Assembly: GCF_029664245.1 (NCBI RefSeq)
Contig: NZ_JANAIE010000006.1
Coordinates: forward strand, 96,935 to 160,934
From: Profundicola chukchiensis
GTDB taxonomy: Bacteria > Bacteroidota > Bacteroidia > Flavobacteriales > Weeksellaceae
DNA length: 64,000 nt
Direction of reading: 5' to 3'
The notes below the pieces were generated by a model that saw nothing but the letters and a program-made list of their open reading frames with translations, did no database searches and was not told the origin of the DNA. Each line of letters begins with the position of its first letter. Within the stretch, counting starts at the first letter, position 1. Shown piece by piece: positions 37,109-46,299 of the stretch. Position numbers and translations under genes: made by a program.

Positions 37109-37615
37109 TTAATTTTTAAAGCTTTTTAATTCTTTTAATCGTTGTTGGTAGAGTTCAAAAATAGATTCAGCTTGCCAATCTTCTGACTCTGTTTTTCCAT
37201 GACCTAAAGACATGGTGTTAAGTATTTCTCCGTTTTGTGTAAAATATTCGCAATTCCAAATGCTTTGAGCGAAATGATTTTTAGGCATCATTTGCTCTGT
37301 TTCTTTGGCATAGATTAAATCATTTTCAGCCTCAAAATATATCTCTTGATATAAAATTCCATCTGTATAAGACTCAATTTTAATAAGTCTACGTTTTTGA
37401 TCTAATTCACAAATTTGCCAAAATTCTGTCGTATTGTTTAAGTCAGACACGACTGAAATATCTTGCACACACTCTTGAATTGCTTTCTCTACTTTTAATT
37501 TAATTTGTGCTTTCAGATTGGTCTTGGTCTCTTGTCTAGGCTTAACTTGAGAGCAAGCAGGCGCTAATAAGAAACTTAAACAAAGCAACAGAAAGATCGG
37601 ATGAAGGCTTTTCAT
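37109..37615 (-). CDS. Putative lipoprotein, unknown function
   Basis: I recognise no family. The 168-residue protein has a signal peptide with a lipobox-like end (LLCLSFLLAPACSQVK), followed by a mixed basic/acidic domain rich in beta strands (FWQICELDQKRRLIKIESYT, ILYQEIYFEAENDLIY). It is probably anchored in the outer membrane. It is 16 bases downstream of the 38631 exported-protein gene on the same strand and probably co-transcribed with it. Confidence 0.55.
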   Translation of the reverse strand: MKSLHPIFLLLCLSFLLAPACSQVKPRQETKTNLKAQIKLKVEKAIQECVQDISVVSDLNNTTEFWQICELDQKRRLIKIESYTDGILYQEIYFEAENDLIYAKETEQMMPKNHFAQSIWNCEYFTQNGEILNTMSLGHGKTESEDWQAESIFELYQQRLKELKSFKN

Positions 37616-37647
37616 AAAGTTGATGTTTTAGTTGAGTTTAAATGAAA

Positions 37648-38631
37648 TTAATTTTCGCAGAAATCGATTAGGAAATTTCGCACTTTGAAATTTATTTTAT
37701 CACCGATAAGGCTAAATGATTCACAAGCTTTTTTATTTTGTCCTAACGCTAAAAAAGAAATTCCTGAAATTAAAAGTGCATTTTCATACCTATATTTAAA
37801 TCTTCTAATTTGATCTGTTTTGTCTTTAAATTTTAAAACTTGCGGATAAGCATCTACAACATTTTTAAATAAATTTTTATCAAAATCTTTCGTCATTTGT
37901 GAAGTTATCTGCGTTAAGTCCTTTTCATCTCTATTGACATAGCCATTGCCCATCTCAACAAAAATAAAATTCTCCGTCATTAATAAATCTCGATCACATT
38001 TATTCTTCAATTTTCCCTCTGCTTTTAATAAAGCAGCTATAAATTGTTTGTCAAAGCTTTTGCTGATTCCTGAAAGTATTTCAATGTCTTGAATTTTGTT
38101 TTCTTTAGTTAAAACAAACCTAGCTTCAAAGAATTGGTTCGTTATAGAATACCGCTTATAACTAGGGATTTCATTGGTTAAGAATTGATGAAGACCTAAA
38201 TCTCCCGTCATTTTAGCCTGACAGAATTTATTGTTTTCAACGAGCATCTGTCCATTATACTCAATAGGTTTAATCTGAAACTCAGGATATTTAGCTAAGT
38301 AATTTTCTTTGGTAAGGAAATAATATAATTTATTATCATCGCTATCCCTAAATATTAGTTGATCATCTTTTAACTCATAAAATATCTTTCGATAATGAGT
38401 CTTAATATATTTCTCTTTGATACTTGCTTTAGCAGCGCCATGTGAACTTATAAGAACATCTGGTTTTATTTCATAGCTTAAGAAGTTGGAGTAATTGTGA
38501 TGGTTTATTTCTAATTTATCTCCATTTTCATAAGTGATTTTATCTAAAATCCATTCATTATACAAATCAGGATTTTGTGCTAATAAATAACTAGTTAATA
38601 AGATGAAGCAAAGACTAAAAAGATTTCTCAT
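37648..38631 (-). CDS. Secreted protein with TonB-C-like region, unknown function
   Basis: From the preferred ATG at 38631 the protein (~327 aa) begins with a clean signal peptide, MRNLFSLCFILLTSYLLA. The frame is open to 38727, but the added 32 residues are not signal-like. Around residues 165-215, FEARFVLTKENKIQDIEILS followed by FDKQFIAALLKAEGK resembles the C-terminal domain of TonB-type proteins, a module often found in Bacteroidota envelope proteins. No function can be assigned. The following lipoprotein gene is in the same direction. Confidence 0.6.
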   Translation of the reverse strand: MRNLFSLCFILLTSYLLAQNPDLYNEWILDKITYENGDKLEINHHNYSNFLSYEIKPDVLISSHGAAKASIKEKYIKTHYRKIFYELKDDQLIFRDSDDNKLYYFLTKENYLAKYPEFQIKPIEYNGQMLVENNKFCQAKMTGDLGLHQFLTNEIPSYKRYSITNQFFEARFVLTKENKIQDIEILSGISKSFDKQFIAALLKAEGKLKNKCDRDLLMTENFIFVEMGNGYVNRDEKDLTQITSQMTKDFDKNLFKNVVDAYPQVLKFKDKTDQIRRFKYRYENALLISGISFLALGQNKKACESFSLIGDKINFKVRNFLIDFCEN

Positions 38632-38825
38632 AAGTAATTGAATAGAAATATATATCTGTTTTAAAATTAAGAAAAAATCTATAAATCTGCTTTTAATATA
38701 TAGATAAAGCTTGTTTTTATTATACATTCTTACGGATTTATGATAGAATTGATAATTATTAAATTCTTTTGTATCTTCTGTTTCATTTAATTAAAACCTA
38801 TAATTCAACTTAAATTTTTAAAGAA

Positions 38826-41255
38826 ATGATTAGATTTTCTCAACTTTTAATCTTCTTAATTTTTTCTTTGGGTTTCATTCATGCCCAAGATGCACGCGAA
38901 CGAATCTACACCTTTACGCACCCCGATAAAGTATATGATTTTCAAGAGTATGAAAGTGCAAGTATCAAACAAACGGTAGATAAAAAAAGCAATAAGGAAG
39001 TGGTGGTGAAGCTTCGTTTTAAAACTTTAAAAAATCCACCTAAGTCCAAATATCCTATTCAGAACTTGCCCAAGGAATATCAAAAATATCTACAACCAAG
39101 TTCGCATATTGAAAGTAATCACCCAAGCATTGCCAAAATTGCTGCGCAAATTAAGAAAGAAGCCAATACCAACGATTTAAACATGTTGGTGAAAAATGTT
39201 CTACACTGGAACGTTGGGCATTTGTCTTATGGATTTCCGAATAAGATTCACTCAGCAGTGGAAGCTTATGATCAAAAAGTGGTGAATTGTATTGGTTATT
39301 CTCATTTGCCGGCAGCGATTCTTAGAAATCTAGGAGTGCCCACCAGAGTGATGCGTACCTATGTCATCAATGGTCGTCATATTACAAGACATTATATGAT
39401 GGAAGTTTATTTCCCGGAAGAGGATTATTGGTTGACCATAGAACCACAAACAGCAGCTTTGCCTTTTACAGAGAATGTTGTATTGTATGTAGACGAAAAC
39501 TGGAACCAAGCCAAGCATAAAGTAACCCGAGATTTTAGTTTAGACCCAAAAACTAAGGTTAAGAGTGGAACTAATTTATCTGTCAATCAAATCAACGAAT
39601 TAAAACAATTGCCTAAACCAGAAGCTAAAAACATTAATCAACGTGATTTGCTGGGGCGTGTAATGGCATCCAACGATACTTATTTAGCTACTTTAGGATT
39701 TAAATATCCAGAAGCTAGACGCTCTCAAATTCCAGATATTCATTCTCATAATAATCAGTTGTTTATCTATAAAAATTCAGGGAATCAACTTAAGTTAGTT
39801 CAAAAAATCAATCCAAGCGAAGGATTTACGGAGGCAAACTTTAAACGAGTTAGACCGAGTATGTCACCAATTTTCTTGGCAGGAGCTAAATCTAGTTATG
39901 GTTTTGGAAGTTATGATTATAGATCACCCGCCATGGCGATGACAGATAATAGATTAGCTATCGGATTAACAGGAATTAGTGCCAACTCTAATTCAAATGG
40001 TGTTATTGTGATTTATGAATTAGATAAAAACAATAAATGGGTTCTAAAGCAGAAGCTTAGCTTAGATAATCATCCTGGAGCTGGAATAGGTGAGTCATTG
40101 GCTATGCATGGACCTTATTTATATGTAGGTGATCCCGAAGCAAGAGCAGGTGGTAAACCAGCATCGGGAAAGGTTTATGTATTTAAGGAAGAAAGGTCTC
40201 AATATGTTTTTAAAACTGAATTGGAAGCTAAAAGCCCCGCATCTTTTTCTTATTTCGGCTATGGTTTAGATGCAGATGATAATAGATTAATTGTATCATC
40301 TACTTCGCGCTTTGATCCTCATCAAATGTATGGTGACGAAAGACAAGGTGCAGTATATGTTTACAAACGAAATGGCGATAAATTCAGCCAAGAAGCAGTG
40401 TTAAAGGCAAAGGATGGACATGCCAGAGATATGTTTGGGTTTAGTTTGGCCTTAGATGGCAATAGCATTGCTGTGGGAGCACCATTACACAAAAGTAATG
40501 CTAAGGATGCAGGAGCGGCTTATGTCTTTGGTTTTGATGGAAAGACTTGGCAAGAGAAAACTAAATTAAGTGCTGCAAGTCCTCTAAAAGGTGATAATTT
40601 CGGGGCCAAGGTCGCTTTGTGTGGATCTGATTTATTTGTGAGCGCTCCCAATGCATCAACCGATTTAGGTGAACACGCCGGAGCTATCTATCATTTCAAA
40701 TATACAGGACTTGCGGATTGGGAAACTCAAAATGTATTCACCGCTAAAAATGAAATCATAGACAATCCTGATGCTAACAGCGATGGAAGAGAAAACTTAG
40801 GTCATGATTTTAGTTTAATGAATCAAGAGTTAATTGCGGGTGCGCCGGGTATGTTTGGTCATCCTTATGCATATTATAATAATATGGGTGGTTTGTATCA
40901 GTTTAAACTCCCTGCTGATGCCACGAATCTACAAAAGCTTAGTCCTTCTTTGGCATCAATGAATACGCAACTTAGTATTAGCCCAAATCCTATGGTGGTA
41001 GAAAGCAAGCTTGAATTTGCGGTTCCTAAAAACACAAAGACCCAATTGGTTTTAAAAAATCAAGAGGGAAAACAAGTAGATTATTTACTAAACAAGAATT
41101 TGTCTTCGGGCGTTTATCAATATAATTTGAGCAGTACGCGTCTTTACCCGGGAAATTATCAATTGGAATTAATTTTCCCAGAGGATAAAAAGTTGAAATC
41201 ATCATCTATTTCATTCACGCATTTGGCAGAAAAAGACTTAGAAAATGTAAGATAA
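38826..41255 (+). CDS. T9SS-secreted transglutaminase-like protein with FG-GAP propeller
   Basis: An 809-residue secreted protein. The signal peptide ends at ~20 (LGFIHAQ). Residues ~100-215 form a transglutaminase/protease-like core with C155 (NCIGYSHLPAAI), H189 (RHYMMEVYF) and E206 (LTIEPQT) where Asp is usual. Residues ~330-690 contain several FG-GAP-like blades (FGFSLALDGNSIAVGAP, FGAKVALCGSDLFVSAP) predicted as a beta-propeller. The C-terminal ~85 residues (LSISPNPMVVESKLEFAVPK, GVYQYNLSST) are a type A T9SS sorting domain. The substrate, and whether it cross-links or cleaves, are unknown. Confidence 0.85.
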   Translation: MIRFSQLLIFLIFSLGFIHAQDARERIYTFTHPDKVYDFQEYESASIKQTVDKKSNKEVVVKLRFKTLKNPPKSKYPIQNLPKEYQKYLQPSSHIESNHPSIAKIAAQIKKEANTNDLNMLVKNVLHWNVGHLSYGFPNKIHSAVEAYDQKVVNCIGYSHLPAAILRNLGVPTRVMRTYVINGRHITRHYMMEVYFPEEDYWLTIEPQTAALPFTENVVLYVDENWNQAKHKVTRDFSLDPKTKVKSGTNLSVNQINELKQLPKPEAKNINQRDLLGRVMASNDTYLATLGFKYPEARRSQIPDIHSHNNQLFIYKNSGNQLKLVQKINPSEGFTEANFKRVRPSMSPIFLAGAKSSYGFGSYDYRSPAMAMTDNRLAIGLTGISANSNSNGVIVIYELDKNNKWVLKQKLSLDNHPGAGIGESLAMHGPYLYVGDPEARAGGKPASGKVYVFKEERSQYVFKTELEAKSPASFSYFGYGLDADDNRLIVSSTSRFDPHQMYGDERQGAVYVYKRNGDKFSQEAVLKAKDGHARDMFGFSLALDGNSIAVGAPLHKSNAKDAGAAYVFGFDGKTWQEKTKLSAASPLKGDNFGAKVALCGSDLFVSAPNASTDLGEHAGAIYHFKYTGLADWETQNVFTAKNEIIDNPDANSDGRENLGHDFSLMNQELIAGAPGMFGHPYAYYNNMGGLYQFKLPADATNLQKLSPSLASMNTQLSISPNPMVVESKLEFAVPKNTKTQLVLKNQEGKQVDYLLNKNLSSGVYQYNLSSTRLYPGNYQLELIFPEDKKLKSSSISFTHLAEKDLENVR

Positions 41256-41271
41256 ATTACTTTTAAAAATA

Positions 41272-41313
41272 GAAGCACAGTCAAAAATCATTTGGATTTA
41301 AGACTGTGCTTTT
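41272..41313. terminator. Bidirectional terminator between convergent genes
   Basis: AAGCACAGTC and GACTGTGCTT form a 10-bp perfect stem with an 18-base AT-rich loop and flanking A/T runs, between the T9SS transglutaminase gene and the convergent universal stress gene. Confidence 0.75.
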
Positions 41314-41340
41314 CATTTAGCTTGATTAGTTAGCTAGTTT

Positions 41341-42471
41341 TTAGCTCATATTTCTACGAACTTCTTCTTCAATTTTATAGTTTTTCATTTGTTGTAAAAC
41401 CTGCTTAGTCATGTTTTTATATTTATTTGCATTCGCTTCGTCGCCTAGTTTTTCATAAGTTCTTGCCAAGCCTCTCAACGAAGGCAAGTGCGTAAAATTA
41501 AGTTCTAGAGCTTCATGGTATAAATCAATGGCTAAATTATAGAAACCATCTTCATAAAGCTTTTCTGCAGCTTCAAAATGCTCGTCTAAGTCCTTAGAAA
41601 TCAATTCAAATTCAAGGAAATCTTCTTTCTTAGAGGTAATGAAAGAACTAAGCACTTCTCTTGTAACTTTCTCTGCCACACTTCCTAATAGGATTTTATT
41701 GATACCAGATCTTCCGGTAGTTCCCATTAATAGCAAATCAATTTGATGAGCTTCAATAGCTTTTAGGATTTCTTGGGATGGACTTCCACCTGCAACTTCT
41801 TGACTATAGTCTAAATCAATTAAGTTATGCTTGTCTAAGAACCTCTTTAACTCGAGTTCTTGATCTTGCTTTCGTTGACGATTCACTTCATCTGGGTCAA
41901 TTCGAGTAATCGTTTGCTTAAACTCAGTATAGACGCTCAATACAGTTAATTTAGCTTGGAATACGCGTGCAATCGCAATGGCATTTTTGAGTGCGTTGCT
42001 AGATTCATCAGAAAAGTCAACCGGACATAAAATGTTCTTAATTTGGCTTAAATCCTGTCCGCTTTTGATTACAAACACAGGAACTTTGCTTTGTAGCATG
42101 ACTCTTCCGGCGGTAGTACCCAATTGAACACTATCTTTTTTCTGTTTTTCTCCAGCTCCGATGATCACTAAGTTAGCACCTATCTTTTTAGAAGCAAAGA
42201 CGATTCTATCACTATAATTACCAAACATAATCATAGGGTCGCCCGTTTGAACTTCTTCCTGCTGAAATCTTTGATTAATTTTTTCTAATTCGTCTTCGGC
42301 AGCTTTTCTAACCAAAGAATCTACTTTTTCGTTGGTAGAACCTTCAGGCAATACGTGAACGAGTGTTAGTTTAGACTTAAATTTCTTGGCGAAAACAATG
42401 GCGTTGGATACCACATTTTCTGTGGAAGCTCTAAAGTCTACGGCAACTAAAATGTTTTTGATTAATTTCAT
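41341..42471 (-). CDS. Tandem universal stress protein with C-terminal TPR-like region
   Basis: Two UspA domains in one 376-residue chain: domain 1 starts ILVAVDFRASTENVVSNAI, domain 2 starts ILCPVDFSDESSNALKNAIA. The second keeps the ATP-binding LLMGTTGRSGINKILLGSVA loop; the first has a less complete version (LVIIGAGEKQKK). The C-terminal ~80 residues (HFEAAEKLYEDGFYNLAIDL, then LARTYEKLGDEANANKYKNM) form about two TPR-like helical hairpins. Function in stress survival is family-level inference. Confidence 0.88.
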   Translation of the reverse strand: MKLIKNILVAVDFRASTENVVSNAIVFAKKFKSKLTLVHVLPEGSTNEKVDSLVRKAAEDELEKINQRFQQEEVQTGDPMIMFGNYSDRIVFASKKIGANLVIIGAGEKQKKDSVQLGTTAGRVMLQSKVPVFVIKSGQDLSQIKNILCPVDFSDESSNALKNAIAIARVFQAKLTVLSVYTEFKQTITRIDPDEVNRQRKQDQELELKRFLDKHNLIDLDYSQEVAGGSPSQEILKAIEAHQIDLLLMGTTGRSGINKILLGSVAEKVTREVLSSFITSKKEDFLEFELISKDLDEHFEAAEKLYEDGFYNLAIDLYHEALELNFTHLPSLRGLARTYEKLGDEANANKYKNMTKQVLQQMKNYKIEEEVRRNMS

Positions 42472-42739
42472 TGCATATGGTTTTTAATCCTCTTGCGGAG
42501 GCGTGAGTTGGTTTTATGTTTTAAATAATTTGTTTCAATCTATTTTTAATGTCGATTAAAACCTGTGATGTCGCAATCCTTTGATTTAAAAATGAGATCA
42601 AATTCAATTTTCTTTTTGAAACTAATTGGCTTGCTTTTTCACTACTTAAATTTACAAAATAAATAAGTAATTAGAAAGACTTTAAGAAGCTAAAAACATG
42701 AGTTTTAATAGTTTGCTTTAAGGCTGAAAGTAAAGCTAG

Positions 42740-42980
42740 GAGAGAAGGTGTTGGATTATACTTCAACGATATATTCAGGCGCGATAGCTTGCGGCCTGGA
42801 TTGGCGTGGAAATCCTTTGTTGGGCGCTAGAGCAACAAATAACAACGCACAAGAGCGACCAACGGAAGCTCCTTGGGCTAGATTATTTGTCTCTAGCGCA
42901 CACAAAGATTGCAACAGAAAGCCAGTTAAGCCGCCCAAAAAAATAAAGCACAAAAAAAAGCCGCACATGGCGACTTTTGA
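42740..42980. other. GC-rich structured intergenic element downstream of porT
   Basis: Within the 528-base gap 42472-42999, about 240 bases are clearly richer in GC than the surroundings. They contain inward-facing related segments: on the minus strand GGCTTTCTGTTGCAATC with CTTTGTGTGCGC, and later CAAAGGATTTCCACGCCAATC. The stretch is open in two frames (42748-43095 plus, 42756-43007 minus), but neither protein looks real. I recall similar sequences beside genes in other Flavobacteriia, which I cannot verify here. A structured RNA or repeat element is more likely than a gene. Confidence 0.4.
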
Positions 42981-42999
42981 ATTTTTTCTATTGAATTGC

Positions 43000-43764
43000 T
43001 TACTCAAACTTGAGCGAGAACATAATGGCCCTCGTGTGCATAGACGAGAAGGCGCCCGCCCAAATTGGTGGCGTGTCTGGATCGTCTGCCACTAACTCGT
43101 TGTTGAAGAAGAAAATTCCTTTAACTGATGGTGTTAACTTAAATCTACGGAAGTAAATGCTAATACCACCTTCGATTTGGTATGAGAAACTGTGTGTTTT
43201 TAGCCTAAAAATCCCATCGAAGTTATCGTCTTCTGAGCTTTCCTCACTCTGCATGTTGACCATATATCCAACACCTGCTTGTAGGTAAGGACGCGTGTTA
43301 AACCAACGATCACCGTGGATTTGTAATAAAATCGGAATATCGATATAAGAAGATTTAATCTCGCGAATCGAATCATTGGCTGATGCTAAATACGGCGTTC
43401 CGTTGTATGGATTGTCGTAGATACCACCTTCGTGTATATTGTTGAAATATAGGTTACGCTCTGTGAAGTGAATCCCTGGCTGAATAAATAAATCAAATCT
43501 ATCATTTAGTTTTAACTTACCCATAAGTCCGGCAGAGAAGCCCATTTTTGCTTCAGACTCGACATCAAATCTACCTAGATCGTTGATGCCCGTTTCGCTG
43601 GGATGCATCTTAAAATCGAAGTAATTCAGTCCCAAAAAGTATCCATAGGATAGTCTTTTCTGGTCTTCAGCGTTATTTTTGTCTTCTTTATCGAAGTTTG
43701 GCTTCCATTGCGCCTGGGCAGACACAATAAACATGATAGTGAAAAGGGCAAAAATCTTTCTCAT
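43000..43764 (-). CDS. porT: Type IX secretion system outer-membrane protein PorT
   Basis: An outer-membrane beta-barrel component of the type IX secretion system. From the preferred ATG at 43764 it has a signal peptide (MRKIFALFTIMFIVSAQAQ) and about eight antiparallel strands ending in IMFSLKFE. Family-like segments include LSYGYFLGLNYFDFKMHP, IQPGIHFTERNLYF and IDIPILLQIHG. The open frame runs to 43803 but the added residues are not signal-like and would overlap ubiE. The ubiE-porT order is conserved in Flavobacteriia. Its presence supports the T9SS assignments elsewhere in the window. Confidence 0.9.
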   Translation of the reverse strand: MRKIFALFTIMFIVSAQAQWKPNFDKEDKNNAEDQKRLSYGYFLGLNYFDFKMHPSETGINDLGRFDVESEAKMGFSAGLMGKLKLNDRFDLFIQPGIHFTERNLYFNNIHEGGIYDNPYNGTPYLASANDSIREIKSSYIDIPILLQIHGDRWFNTRPYLQAGVGYMVNMQSEESSEDDNFDGIFRLKTHSFSYQIEGGISIYFRRFKLTPSVKGIFFFNNELVADDPDTPPIWAGAFSSMHTRAIMFSLKFE

Positions 43765-43790
43765 ATTTTGATAACGTATTGTTTGGCGAT

Positions 43791-44519
43791 TTATTTTAAG
43801 CAACTATAAATACTCGCTATGCCAAAGGTAAGTTTTTTATCTTTAGGTTCAAGGAAATTTACAGATTTCAATATTTTGTTCAATTTTTCGCCATAAGGAA
43901 AGGCTTGTACCGACTCTGGTAAGTAAGTGTAGGCTCTGTGATCCTTAGAGAAAGTTTTTCCGATAACGGGTAAAATATTCTTGAAATAGAAATTATATAA
44001 TTGTTTCATCGGGAACTGCTCTGGCTGTGAAAACTCTAAAATCACAAATTTCCCGCCTGGTTTCAATACGCGATGAATCTCTTTTAATCCTTTTTCTAAT
44101 GTTTCGAAGTTTCTAACTCCAAAGGCAACCGTAATCGCATCGAATGTATTGTCCTCAAAAGGCATATTCTCTGCGTCTCCCTGAATCATTTCGATCTGAT
44201 CGGTTAAGTTTTTCTCAGCAACCTTTACACGTCCATGCTCCAACATTCCATTCGATAAATCGAAACCAGTAATCTTAGCTTGTGGATTCTTTTTGGCTAA
44301 AGCAATCGCCAAGTCTCCGGTTCCGGTGGCTACGTCTAAGATAGTTTTTGGCTGGGTTTCGGTAACCATTTTAACTACTTTTTTACGCCAGCTGACATCG
44401 ATTCCAACTGATAATAATCGGTTGAGGAAATCATATCTATGCGAGATGTTGTCAAACATTTGTTCGACTTCATCTTTTTTGCCCATGGTAGAGCCGTATG
44501 GTTTTACTTGTTCTGACAT
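43791..44519 (-). CDS. ubiE: Menaquinone/ubiquinone C-methyltransferase
   Basis: Methylates demethylmenaquinone with SAM in respiratory quinone synthesis; Bacteroidota use menaquinone, so the menaquinone role (MenG) applies. The 242 residues contain [19 protein letters not shown] (~30), SAM motif [16 protein letters not shown] (~60), [13 protein letters not shown] (~127) and [17 protein letters not shown] (~150), all UbiE/COQ5 signatures. It directly precedes porT (26-base spacer) on the same strand. Confidence 0.96.
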   Translation of the reverse strand: MSEQVKPYGSTMGKKDEVEQMFDNISHRYDFLNRLLSVGIDVSWRKKVVKMVTETQPKTILDVATGTGDLAIALAKKNPQAKITGFDLSNGMLEHGRVKVAEKNLTDQIEMIQGDAENMPFEDNTFDAITVAFGVRNFETLEKGLKEIHRVLKPGGKFVILEFSQPEQFPMKQLYNFYFKNILPVIGKTFSKDHRAYTYLPESVQAFPYGEKLNKILKSVNFLEPKDKKLTFGIASIYSCLK

Positions 44520-44550
44520 ATTTTTCTAATGCTAATGTGGAGAATTTAGA

Positions 44551-45117
44551 TTATTCGAAATTCTCAAAATAAAATTGTTTAAAATCACCAACTCTAAAAA
44601 TCTTCTTACGTAATGTATCGTTTTCAGATTTTCGTGTAAAAGCTGGGAAGTCTTCGTCTAAGTTATAATAGAAATCCTCGTTATAAATCGTAGAATCTAT
44701 TTTTACATCACCTAAATAGGTTTTGCCTTGATAAGTTGCTTTTAATTTTCCGAAGATAGAATCTTTATCTACCATTGGGCCATAAGGCAATCCATAGATA
44801 AAATATACCGAACGTGTCGGATTTATCATTCCTCTAACCCTTTTTACCTCAAATGTGCTTGCTGGAAAATTAAGACTATCAACCTCAGAAGCAACTTCTA
44901 ATGTGTGTTGCCCTTTATCTAAATTAATTTTTAAATCCTGACTCGGCGGCACAATATATTTATTTTGGTCTATGGTCACGTTCAAAGTAGCTTTGGTAGG
45001 ATTGTCTATAAGATAATAACTCTCTCTTTGAATAAATTGAAAATAGACCACCAAACTTAAAGCACTTACAACAAGCGCAATTAAAAATCCAATAAAATTT
45101 GGGCTCAATTTTTTCAT
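44551..45117 (-). CDS. Membrane-anchored protein, unknown function
   Basis: No family recognised. The 188 residues start with one transmembrane helix (FIGFLIALVVSALSLVVYFQ) with a short basic N-terminus, and the rest is predicted to face the periplasm with alternating beta strands (KATLNVTIDQNKYIVPPSQD, GQHTLEVASEVDSLNFPAST). It precedes ubiE-porT on the same strand with a 31-base gap. A -7 box TAACTTTG at 45125-45132 (minus) lies seven bases before the ATG, suggesting a very short leader. Confidence 0.65.
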   Translation of the reverse strand: MKKLSPNFIGFLIALVVSALSLVVYFQFIQRESYYLIDNPTKATLNVTIDQNKYIVPPSQDLKINLDKGQHTLEVASEVDSLNFPASTFEVKRVRGMINPTRSVYFIYGLPYGPMVDKDSIFGKLKATYQGKTYLGDVKIDSTIYNEDFYYNLDEDFPAFTRKSENDTLRKKIFRVGDFKQFYFENFE

Positions 45118-45189
45118 AAGTGGGCAAAGTTAGGGATTTGCAAACAATTATTTGAATTGTTATTCAATAAAATCACCGCTAACTATAAC

Positions 45190-45732
45190 TTATGAAATAC
45201 TGCTTTCTAATTGTTTAAGTTGGTGTATGATTTTTAAATGACCTAAATGATGTTCGGCATGCCATGCATAGTAGGCTAGTAGAAAGAATAAATCTTGTTT
45301 TTCGTCGTGTTCTGGATGTGTTATAGACTTAGCAAATTCTCTCTCGTTCATGTTTTTTAGCAGCAATACCCATCTATAGTGTAAACCAGAAAGAATCTGT
45401 AGCGAAGAAGAAATTCCTGCCAGTTGACTATCAGATAAGTTCGCCCATAAATTTTCCTGATAAGGTTTAATGATGGGTTCGGTTTCGGTGAGTGCTAATT
45501 TAAACCGAATAAAGGCATTCATGTGACTATCAGCTAAGTGATGCACGATTTGAATTGCATTCCAACCGCCTGGGCGATAACTTTGTTTAAGTTGTTGGGT
45601 ATCTAATTCTAAGGCTGTTTGTGCAAAATAGGGTGGAAGGATTGTAAGCTGATGAATATATTGGTCCACCAATTCTTGTTCGAATTTTTCGGGTGCTTTA
45701 AATCTTCCGATGGGATATTTAAGCTCTTCCAT
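45190..45732 (-). CDS. DinB/YfiT-family putative metal-dependent hydrolase or transferase
   Basis: A four-helix-bundle DinB-superfamily protein of 180 residues, close to the YfiT group. The metal-binding histidines are seen in AIQIVHHLADSHMNAFIRFK (~60) and in YYAWHAEHHLGHLKIIHQL (~155). YfiT relatives include bacillithiol S-transferases; the thiol used by this organism cannot be told from the window. The N-terminal LKYPIGRFKAPEKF is also YfiT-like. It appears monocistronic. Confidence 0.85.
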   Translation of the reverse strand: MEELKYPIGRFKAPEKFEQELVDQYIHQLTILPPYFAQTALELDTQQLKQSYRPGGWNAIQIVHHLADSHMNAFIRFKLALTETEPIIKPYQENLWANLSDSQLAGISSSLQILSGLHYRWVLLLKNMNEREFAKSITHPEHDEKQDLFFLLAYYAWHAEHHLGHLKIIHQLKQLESSIS

Positions 45733-45820
45733 AATACGCTACTAAATTTGGTATGTGACGTTATAGCGAGACTTAACTGCTATATTTCTGTGACATCAAA
45801 GTTACTAAGAAAGGCGAAGA

Positions 45821-46264
45821 TTAATCATGACTTCCATCATCGAAAACTTCAATCATAACTTCTTTTTCCACCAAATCGGTGAACTTGCCATTATAGCGTG
45901 TTGCCTTCACCATATGATTGTCGATCCAGTGATAGTTTCCGCCACGAGGTTTGCCCATCAATAGGCTATGATATTTGAAACCATGTTTCTTAAGCCATGT
46001 TTCGGTGTATTCTCTGTGAGCTTCTGTTCTAGAGGTAAAGAAACAAATTCTATGACCCTCGTCGTACCATTTATTACAAACCTTTAAGGCATCTGGATAT
46101 ACCTTAGCTGTTAACATTCTCTCAGGTTCTTCATTAGGTATATCCTCACCAATAGTACCGTCGATGTCAATTAGGTAATTTTTTACATTTTCGGGTAAGA
46201 CTGGGCTAACAGCTTTACCATCTACGATAGTTTCTTTTAGCGTGATATCTTTCTTTTCTTTCAT
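45821..46264 (-). CDS. HAD-like phosphatase family protein (LNS2-like)
   Basis: A 147-residue HAD-fold protein. Motif I is LIDIDGTIGEDIP (~33), motif II is RICFFTSRTEAHREYTETWL (~75), and a lysine-containing motif III is in MGKPRGGNYHWIDNHMVKAT (~107). The short form without a cap domain resembles LNS2/polynucleotide-kinase-type phosphatases common in Bacteroidota and often annotated as phosphoheptose isomerase. The substrate is unknown. It is the last recognisable gene before the repeat island. Confidence 0.78.
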   Translation of the reverse strand: MKEKKDITLKETIVDGKAVSPVLPENVKNYLIDIDGTIGEDIPNEEPERMLTAKVYPDALKVCNKWYDEGHRICFFTSRTEAHREYTETWLKKHGFKYHSLLMGKPRGGNYHWIDNHMVKATRYNGKFTDLVEKEVMIEVFDDGSHD

Positions 46265-46299
46265 AGCTAGGTTTTAAATGTAAAGATACGGAATTGTTT

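Noticed and set aside
42748..43095. Open frames on both strands in the GC-rich gap beside porT (42748-43095 plus, 42756-43007 minus)
   Set aside because: Neither translation resembles a protein. The plus frame overlaps the porT end, and the openness follows from base composition.
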